Source of the DNA: Pogonophryne albipinna
Lineage: Eukaryota > Chordata > Actinopteri > Perciformes > Artedidraconidae
Direction: 5' to 3'
Length of the DNA stretch: 64,000 nucleotides
Assembly (NCBI GenBank): GCA_028583405.1
Contig: JAPTMU010000281.1
Span: forward strand, 211,148 to 275,147
Shown here: one piece after another, positions 56,680 to 64,000 of the stretch
Position numbering within the stretch: the stretch's first letter is position 1
Layout: each line of letters starts with the position of its first letter
The notes under the pieces: generated by a model
What the model saw: only the letters and a program-made list of their open reading frames with translations
Databases searched by the model: none
What the model was told of the DNA's origin: nothing
Program-made: the position numbers and the translations under genes

Positions 56680-58242
56680 TAGGGGTGTAACGGTTCACAA
56701 ACATTTCGGTTCGGTACGTAGCTCGGTTTTTAGGTCACAGTTCGGTACGTTTTCGGTACAGCAGAAAAAATGATCACAAAACTTAAAATATATATATATT
56801 TTTTTTAATTATTATCAAACTGATAATGTATTCACTCAAATAAATACAAAATATAATAAAATAAACATTAAGGTACAGCATTTCGATGAACTGAAATAAT
56901 CTGTATTTGAACTGTACTAGTACCTAAGCAGCCAGTTTGACATTAGGACGTGCTTGTCATTGTATTTTCATGTTTTTTTAAAGAAAAATGTACTTGTCCA
57001 CATTGCTTGCTGAAAGGGCAGATCTGCTGGCACTAACAATGTCTCCTGCTGTGGAGAACACCCTCTCTAGGGACAGCGGTAGTAGCAGATACAGCCAGGT
57101 AGCGCTTTGCTAACATGGCAACATAAGGATATTTGGCGTTTGTAATAGCTTTGGCTCGGTCTGAACTTTTTGCGAGTGGTGGAGGCTTAAATGCTAGCGG
57201 GAGTTGGGTTTGCATTTCAGTCTTTTTTCTTTTGGTACCGGTGATATTCACGTTCGGGTGATGCCTTTTCAAATGAGTGTGCAAGTTTGATGTATTGCCA
57301 GCCGCGTAACCGATTTTAGTTGAACAATGCCGACAAACAGCGTTGGTTCAGTCCACCTGTCTTTGTCCGTCATCCTTGTACGTAACTGCGAAACCAAAAT
57401 GTTCCCAAACCGGAGACTTCAATGATGCTGGAGGATTTTCGAGTTCAACTTTATCTGCGTTCGCCATTTCGCCAGTTCCTGACATTACTGACTACATTTG
57501 AACGCATCCCTGTGACCAGCTCTCATAGTATGCCTCTCGTCCAATGAAATGACTTGGTCGCTCTATGACGCGTTGAACCCAATGTGAGCAAATTACAGTG
57601 ACGCAGCACCTGAGATTACTTCCAAAATGTTGTTCACGTTCTCAATTTTTTACGTTTAACGTTATATTTGTGTACCGAACCGAAGGGCCCATATCGAATG
57701 ATTTCGGTACGAATAATGTTCTGACACCATAGTGTATTGGCAACCCCTAGTGGCAAAATTCGGTACTGTAGCTTTAAGGCACCAGATGGCGCGACTCTCC
57801 TTCTTGTGTTTTAGTTTACACAGCAAAGCCATGCAGAGCACATCGTAGCTCAGTTCTATGCCACAGATCATTTTGTTTTAATCCTTGGATTAGATCTGTC
57901 TGTAAGTATACAAACTTACCTGTGTGCCAAGTTATGTTTCAAAAATGTGGTTTAATTGATTGTGTGGTTTCAATGTGTAAGATAAGCTAAGCTAACTAGC
58001 TGCTAAGCTAACGGACATAGCTCATTCTTAGCATAGGCTGTTGATTATACTGCACTCTATTTGCATTATGTTGCACATGTATTATTTCAATTGTGTAACT
58101 TGTGTTGCAGTTTTACAATTTCAAGCCTCAGTAAATGGTCAACTCAACAACTGTCTTCTGAGTCTTTGTTCGCTATCTGTTAAGCTATGCAGTGCGATGC
58201 ATACGCAAGGGCAGAATAAATACGTAGACCGTTACACCCCTA
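56680..58242 (-). mobile_element. hAT element with BED-finger remnant, in TRIM intron 1
   Basis: Termini TAGGGGTGTAACGGT and ACCGTTACACCCCTA are a perfect 15-base inverted repeat. ATAACTGT flanks both sides (56672-56679 and 58243-58250). On the minus strand, about 57470-57030 encodes the start of a ZBED-type hAT transposase: a BED zinc finger (CRHCSTKIGYAAGNTS, then LHTHLKRHHP). It is interrupted by a stop just before the finger, and most of the transposase is absent (1563 bp in all). An internally deleted, inactive copy. Confidence 0.93.
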
Positions 58243-58676
58243 ATAACTGTAATTTCCTGGTTTTAAAGGCTGCATTACGGTAAAGTGATGTAACTTTCTT
58301 AAATTACCAAACTGTTCAAACCCTTTGCTTTTTCTGATTATCCATCAACAATGTTACTATTTTGTGCCCAAATAGTCAATCTACAATATTGTTAGAGATG
58401 TTGGGTGAAACATTTTTTGATGTTTTATATTCTCCATATCGCCCAGCCGTAGTCTAAACGACAGTAAAAGGAAACATTCATTACTGTTTTGCCATGTTGG
58501 CTATCTTAAACTTATTATGTCTTGAATGTTAACGGTTGCTCAAGCTTGGCTTAGTGCAAATCAATAGAGCATATATTAAACTGTAATGACTCTGGCCAAT
58601 ATCAATCCCATTTCTTTCTTTTTCTGTTATTGTATTATACATAATATATACCTCCTTCCACACTACAGGTGTAGAT

Positions 58677-58947
58677 ATGGCTGCTGCAAACTATCTGCAA
58701 GCTGAAGATCAGTTTCTCTGCTCCATCTGTCTGGATGTGTTCACTGATCCAGTAACAACATCATGTGGACACAACTTCTGCAAGAACTGTATCACTGAAC
58801 ACTGGGATAAAAGTGACCAGTACCAGTGTCCCATGTGTAAAGAGGCTTTTAATACAAGACCAGATTTGAGAGTCAACACTTTGTTCTCTGAGATGGTCGC
58901 ACAGTTCAGACAGTCGGCTCAACAGAAAGCCAGAAGCAGCCGCAGCC

Positions 58948-58997
<50 letters not shown>

Positions 58998-60359
58998 TCA
59001 GAGCAACAAGTCTTCAAACCAGGAGAAGTTCCCTGTGACGTCTGCACTGAAACCAAACTGAAGGCCCTGAAGTCCTGCCTGGTGTGTCTGACCTCCTACT
59101 GTGAGACTCACCTGGAGCCTCACCTGACAGCTTCAAGCCTGAAAAGACATCAGCTGATCGAACCTGTGGAGAACCTGGAAGACAGGATGTGTCCAAAGCA
59201 CGATAAACCTCTGGAGCTGTTCTGTAAGACCGACCAGACATGTGTCTGTATGCTCTGCACTGTTTTAGAACACAAGATGCATGATGTGGTTCCTCTCAAA
59301 GAAGGATATGAAGGGGAGAAGGCTGAGCTTGAGACAGAAACTCAGCAGATGATCCAGAAGAGACAACTGAAGATTGAGGAGATCAAACACTCAGTGGACC
59401 TCAGTAAGGAAGAAGCAGACAGAGAGATAGCAGAAGGAGTTCAGGTCTTCACTGCTCTGAAGGAGTCTGTTGAGAGAGGCCAGGCCAATCTCATCAACAC
59501 GATCAAAGAGAAGCAGAAAACTACTGAAAACCAGGCGGAAGATTTCATCAAAGAGCTGGAACAGGAAATCTCTGAGCTGGACAAGAGAAGCTCTGAGGTG
59601 GAGCAGGTCACACACTCTGAAGACCACCTCCATCTTCTCCAAAGATTCATGTCCCTTAAAGTTGCTCCACCCACCAAGGACTGGACAGAGGTCAGCATCC
59701 ATTCATCACATGAGGGAACTGTGGTGAGAGCTGTGGTTCAGCTGGAGGAGACTTTCAGTAAAGAGATGAAGAAGCTGCTTGAAGCTGAACTGAAGAGGGT
59801 CCAGAAGTACGCAGTGAATGTGACTCTTGATCCTGATACAGCACATCCATATATCATTCTGTCTGATGATGGAAAACAAGTGAGTCATGGGGATGTAAAG
59901 AAGAATCTACCAAACAACCCTGAGAGATTTTCCGATTGTATTTGTGTTTTAGGAAAGCAGAGTTTCTCTTCAGGCAGATTTTACTTTGAGGTTCAAGTTA
60001 AAGGAAAGACCAAATGGACTTTAGGAGTGGCCAGAGAGTCGATCAACAGGAAGGGAGGAGTCTCACTGAGCCCTGAGGGGGGTAACTGGACTATATGGTT
60101 CAGAAATGGAAATGAGTACAAAGCTCTAGATGATCCTCAAGTCCTTCTCTCTCTGAAGTCTCAGCCTCAGAAGGTGGGGGTTTTTGTGGATTATGAGGAG
60201 GGTCTGGTCTCCTTTTATGACGTAGATGCTGCAGCTCTTATCTACTCCTTCACTGGCTGCTCCTTCACTGAGAAACTCTTCCCATACTTCAGTCCGTGTG
60301 TGAATGATGGTGGTGAAAACTCTTCACCACTGATCATCTCTCCTGTCAGAGTAAACTAA
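58677..60359 (+). CDS. TRIM-family E3 ubiquitin ligase (bloodthirsty/TRIM25-like)
   Basis: 560 residues in one exon. A C3HC4 RING at residues 15-54 (Cys15, Cys18, Cys30, His32, Cys35, Cys38, Cys51, Cys54, all present) is expected to bind E2 enzymes. A serine run at about 91-108 is encoded by AGC repeats. Two B-box-like fingers follow (CDVC...CLVCLTSYCETHL and CPKHDKPLELFCKTDQTCVC). A coiled coil spans about 215-330, then PRY (LDPDTAHPYIILSDDGKQV) and SPRY (FYFEVQVKGKTKWTLGVA) to the end. This architecture is that of the large, fast-evolving teleost TRIM expansions linked to antiviral defence. Start: purine at -3 and G at +4, eight bases after a good acceptor. A hAT element lies in the 5' intron. 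Possible poly(A) signals lie at 62207 and 62304. Which family member it is cannot be told. Confidence 0.93.
58939..58999. repeat. (AGC)n trinucleotide repeat in TRIM coding sequence
   Basis: About 20 AGC triplets, interrupted early by CGC, giving the Ser/Arg then poly-Ser stretch between RING and B-box. Likely to be length-polymorphic. Confidence 0.95.
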
Positions 60360-61082
60360 TCACTTATCCTATATTGATTTATTTCCATTCAAGGTTATAA
60401 ACAAACATATTTAGTATCAAAACTGTATAGCTTCCATCTTATTTTCTACAGAATCTGTTTACTCTGGCACATTGATTTACACAAGTCAACATTGTAAATT
60501 GCTGCATTAATCTTTGTGGAGAATATCTATTTAAACATCTGATGAAGCAACAAACATTATGTTTTACTTCTAGAAGGAATCACTGTTTCTGAAACCATGA
60601 AATATGTTCCCTTCAGTGTGACAAAATTGTTTTCTATTTGATGTGCATCCAAAAAAATGCTTACTTTTCTAATGTAACGGGGCTTTTATTAGTTATAAGG
60701 GATATGACATGCTTTTAGTGTCTACAGAATAGAGCAGTGACCACCAACTGGCGGCCCGCGGGCCACATCCGGCCCGCCAGACATTCTCATCCGGCCCGCA
60801 CGACGGGGGTGACTGTGGCGTTAGCGGAGTGGTTACTGCGTTCGCCCCCCACCCATTTTTTTTTTACAACGCCTCGTGAGTAAGGTGCAGTACCGGAGTC
60901 CAACAGAGAGGCAGCAGCTGCGGGACAGTAGACTGCGTACTGCGAAACCTTCCCTTCCTTGAAGAAGAAGAAGTGATCCTTCGTTGTGAAGAGTCTGCTT
61001 TGTGCGCTCCGCACCACAGCAGCAGCCCCGCTGCGACAGAGTCCAACAGAGAGGCAGGAGCTGCGGGACAGTAGCCTAGAAG

Positions 61083-62008
61083 CAGGGTTGGGTTGTAACC
61101 GAATATATGTAACGGCGTTACGTAATCAGAATACAAAAATCAAGTAGGCTAACTGTATTCAGCTGGCGTTACATTTGAAAAACGAGTAATCTGATTACAG
61201 TTACTTTTGTAAACCTGAAGTGAATACATTTTGGAATACTTATTAGAATTATTGGTGGAAAAGTTTCCTCACAAAATGTAATATTCATTACCGGCAGAAC
61301 TGTGTGCACACTGCACAGCGCTGCAGCATGTCTGTGAGCGAGAGAGAGATGCAGCGTGTCTGTGAGGCCCCGCCCCCGCACGCAGATGAGAGAGAGAGAG
61401 AGATCTCTTTTAAAATATATTGAAAGTTAGAAACGGAGATGGTTCGATAAAATGTGCAAGATAACGTTGATGTAGCATTTCTTTATTGTCGAAATGATGA
61501 CATTTATAACGGGATCAAATCACAGTGAATGGCCTGCTGCTGCTGAATGCATGGGGCAAGTGACTGGAAACAGTTTTAAAAGTTATTACATCGTTTCAGA
61601 TAATAATAATAATAATAAATAATAATGATAATTCATTCTATTTAGGGGCGCCTTTCAAAGCACCCAAGGACACCTTACAATTCATAACATATTCTAAGGA
61701 AAGGTTTACAGTAGGAGAATGCAGTCCGGGTGATGTTTTTTATGTGGGGTGCAGATGAGAGGGAGCTGTCCAGAATGACACCAAGATGTTGTGTTTGAGT
61801 TCTTGATACGCCATTAAAACAGTAAAACAAGTGTCTCCTGCTCACCAAAACATACCCATCTGTTATGGAAAAAGAAAGTATTCTAAAACTAACCTGAACA
61901 CGTTACTTTTATAAGACACATAACTGTAACTGTATTCTGATTACTTTCAGAGCATGTATTCAGTAATCAGTAACTGATTACATTTACAAAGTAACCCTCC
62001 CAACCCTG
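61083..62008. mobile_element. Inner hAT element nested in the outer one
   Basis: Starts CAGGGTTGGGTTGTAAC and ends AGTAACCCTCCCAACCCTG. The 8-mer CCTAGAAG occurs directly on both sides (61075-61082 and 62009-62016). Removing 61083-62008 and one CCTAGAAG restores a continuous outer element. Confidence 0.92.
61640..61810 (-). mobile_element. LINE fragment inside the inner hAT
   Basis: The minus strand carries the remains of a LINE ORF2 C-terminal region (ILDSSL and HIKNITRTAF-type motifs, frame broken). An A/T-rich trinucleotide run lies next to it (61600-61620). A third layer of nesting. Confidence 0.6.
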
Positions 62009-62206
62009 CCTAGAAGTGATCCTTCGTTAGCGTGAAGAGTCTGCTAAGCTTTATGCAGTACCTGTACCCCCCCCCCCCCCCCCCCGGCCCGCGATAGTGT
62101 CTATTGGATACATTTTGGCCCTTGGACAACTACAAATGTAGTTGGTGATCCCCTGGAATAGAGTATTCAATTGTTATCAGCATAAAAAGTTGGACTACAT
62201 TTGTAG

Positions 62207-62326
62207 AATAAATGCCAGCAACATGTTCTATTTTATGTAAAAAGGTGGTTTTGTTAATTACTGGGAACTTGAATCAAAGACATCTGTGAATATGTGTTTG
62301 TAAAATAAAAAAACCAGTCAAATAAA
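62207..62326 (+). terminator. Candidate TRIM poly(A) signals
   Basis: AATAAA at 62207-62212, 62304-62309 and 62321-62326. If used, the TRIM 3' UTR would include the nested hAT pair. An earlier end, before 60735, cannot be excluded. Confidence 0.35.
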
Positions 62327-62339
62327 CTTTTTGTTGAAC

Positions 62340-64000
62340 GACAGACCTGAGTGAGCAGTGACTTGAGCATCCAACACTACACAGATCAGTCTGGTTTAAA
62401 CGTTAAGTTGTATTTCATGATACATTTATTTAGTTTTATATGAATCCAGCTCAGGAATGATGGACTCTGCCACTACCTATGAACACTACTATATACAGAG
62501 AGGAAGTCAGTGCATTTAATTAATAAATATCTATCTTTGGCAACTATAAATAGTATGAAAAATGCAGTTTCATTAATTTAAAATCTCCTGGTTTATAATT
62601 ATTTGACCTCAGCTCTATCGAGGGATGGGTGCAATGACTAAAATCAACTATACCCACTATAGGTAATTTCATCCCCTTAAAGAGCCTGTGACACGAGTTT
62701 CGCCCATCATCCAAACCCATCAATTTGAGTAAATATTGTCCCCTTGAAAACCGTTACTGAACTGATTTTGGATATTTGTACTTTGATAACCATTAATCTG
62801 CCCTTCAATGTTGACCATTTTCTGGATCTTCTCGGGGATTCTTCAAGTCCCGCCAAATGATGTGTGACGTCATTGCGGGCACAGCGCTCCAGCTGCACCA
62901 GCATCTGCATGTAAACGCACGATGGCGCACACAGCAGCAAACTCAGACAGCAATGACAGTTTAATTTTGAACGTGTCTGAGAGCTCATATGAGGCTGAAG
63001 GATCGGTTTATGTTGTATCTGTTAGAAGTTTAGGAATTAGGTGCGTCAATATGTGCGATCATACGGTCATGTAGCCAGTGGTGGACTGGGACTAAAAATC
63101 ATCCCGGGACTCTCGACCGGCCCACTTCGGTACCGCTAGTAAATTGTCAACGGGGGGAGTGGGGGATGTCAGGGGCGGCGGGTGCTGTAGGCTAGGGAAG
63201 GCTAAGCCTTCCCAAATATTTGTGTCACTGCATCCTGGTAAAATACAAATATAATGTATAATGTCTGTGTCTTTGACATTAGCGCTGCTAGCCACCTGTG
63301 CCCTGTACACGAAGCCAGTTCAACATACCCTGGATATGTTTGAGTAACAAACAAACTAACAACAACAAACTAACAAACGAGATCTCGCTAAGCGGTCCTA
63401 CGACGCTGGTTATCAACTCGGTAAATCAAGCCATGGTTCACGTGAAAGGGGCGGGGTTAGCTACATTTGACCAATCACAAACAGGGATCAGTGTACTGAC
63501 AGCGCAGCTCATACTTCATTAATGAAAAGTAAACTAATATTAGACAAATATGAGCTTTAAACATCCATGACTTAAACATATAATCCAGGATACAAGCCAC
63601 AGAGTTGCACCTGCAAGGTGAATACAGAACAACTGGTTAAAAAATAACTAGGCCTACCGAGTGTTTGAAAGCGTATAGTTTTATGATATCACTGCCCCAT
63701 CTAAGACACGAGTGGATCTGACTTTAATTACATTTGACTCGAGTGTTTCGTCAACATAATGTGTTGCTTAAAATAATACTTCTGCATACAGTATGTGACA
63801 CTGTAAGTGTTGCACGGCCAGATACGGCTGAAGAAGCTGACTCAGATAAGGAAATATGTGATGTATTATGATATTATATGATCGATGATCTGATTGATGA
63901 TAAGTGCGACACGTCGGCGTCTTCTCTGCATACGGCAGTTTAAACTGTATTTCCTTTATCCTGTAATATGACTTGAGAGATTTAAACTCCGCACACTGAG
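62340..64000. other. Gene-free right end of window
   Basis: No supported exon. 63073-63175 begins CAGTGGTGGACTGGGAC, a hAT-like left terminus without a matching right end. 63170 onward (CAGGGGCGGCGGGTGC, then 'aggctaagccttccc') looks like the start of another element. The rest is AT-rich. Confidence 0.4.

Larger units (their letters stand above)
60735..62155. mobile_element. Outer hAT element downstream of TRIM
   Basis: Starts CAGTGACCACCAACTGGCGG and ends AGTTGGTGATCCCCTG. GAATAGAG lies directly before (60727-60734) and after (62156-62163). It contains an internal duplication ('gtccaacagagaggcag', 'agctgcgggacagtag' at about 60897 and 61041) and a 19-C run (62067-62085). A second hAT is inserted in it. 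It probably lies in the TRIM 3' UTR. Confidence 0.9.

Noticed and set aside
59014..59888. Minus-strand frames across the TRIM coding exon
   Set aside because: Shadows of the TRIM gene, with no support of their own.

Overview
This is a 64 kb piece of a vertebrate nuclear genome, almost certainly a ray-finned fish of the acanthomorph (spiny-rayed teleost) type. The evidence is spliced vertebrate genes with GT-AG introns, long (CA)n and (GT)n microsatellites, a teleost TRIM (bloodthirsty-like) gene, L2-type LINE tails, a Tc1 relic, a Ty3/gypsy pol and a very dense population of hAT and TTAA-flanked miniature transposons (MITEs). There is no sign of prokaryotic or plasmid DNA.

Genes, left to right. 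(1) 1-27 kb holds no protein gene that I can support. It is a gene desert filled with MITEs and MITE-derived satellites, with several stretches free of repeats. (2) 27077-31186, minus strand: a three-exon THAP-domain gene. It only becomes visible after splicing, and its last exon consists mostly of an expanded 24/35-bp minisatellite. (3) 32181-40344, plus strand: etaa1, the RPA-binding activator of ATR, complete in six coding exons (665 residues), head to head with the THAP gene about 1 kb away. (4) 42.6-46.9 kb: a Tc1-like relic and a gag-less Ty3/gypsy pol on the minus strand. (5) 51936-53300, minus strand: two internal exons of ppp3r1 (calcineurin subunit B); the exons before and after them were not found. 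(6) 56.1-60.36 kb, plus strand: a RING/B-box/coiled-coil/B30.2 TRIM E3 ligase with a long serine run.

etaa1 and ppp3r1 are neighbours on human 2p14, where a large enhancer-rich desert separates ETAA1 from MEIS1. The left half of this window may therefore be the fish counterpart of the MEIS1-ETAA1 desert (inference).

The main story of the window is mobile DNA. I could define seven hAT-type elements with 8-bp target-site duplications, six perfect around exact termini and one displaced by a single base. One hAT lies inside another, and the inner one carries a LINE fragment. One hAT landed 12 bases inside etaa1 intron 4 and left the splice donor intact. Four families of TTAA-flanked MITEs recur, and two of them have grown internal tandem arrays (57 bp and 37 bp). 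A hAT MITE has independently grown a 30-copy, 37-bp array. One 57-bp array repeats the terminal segment of its own MITE and was later split by insertion of another MITE. A near-perfect 1.5 kb inverted repeat lies at 24.6-26.1 kb. All calls are from reading the sequence; no database was searched.
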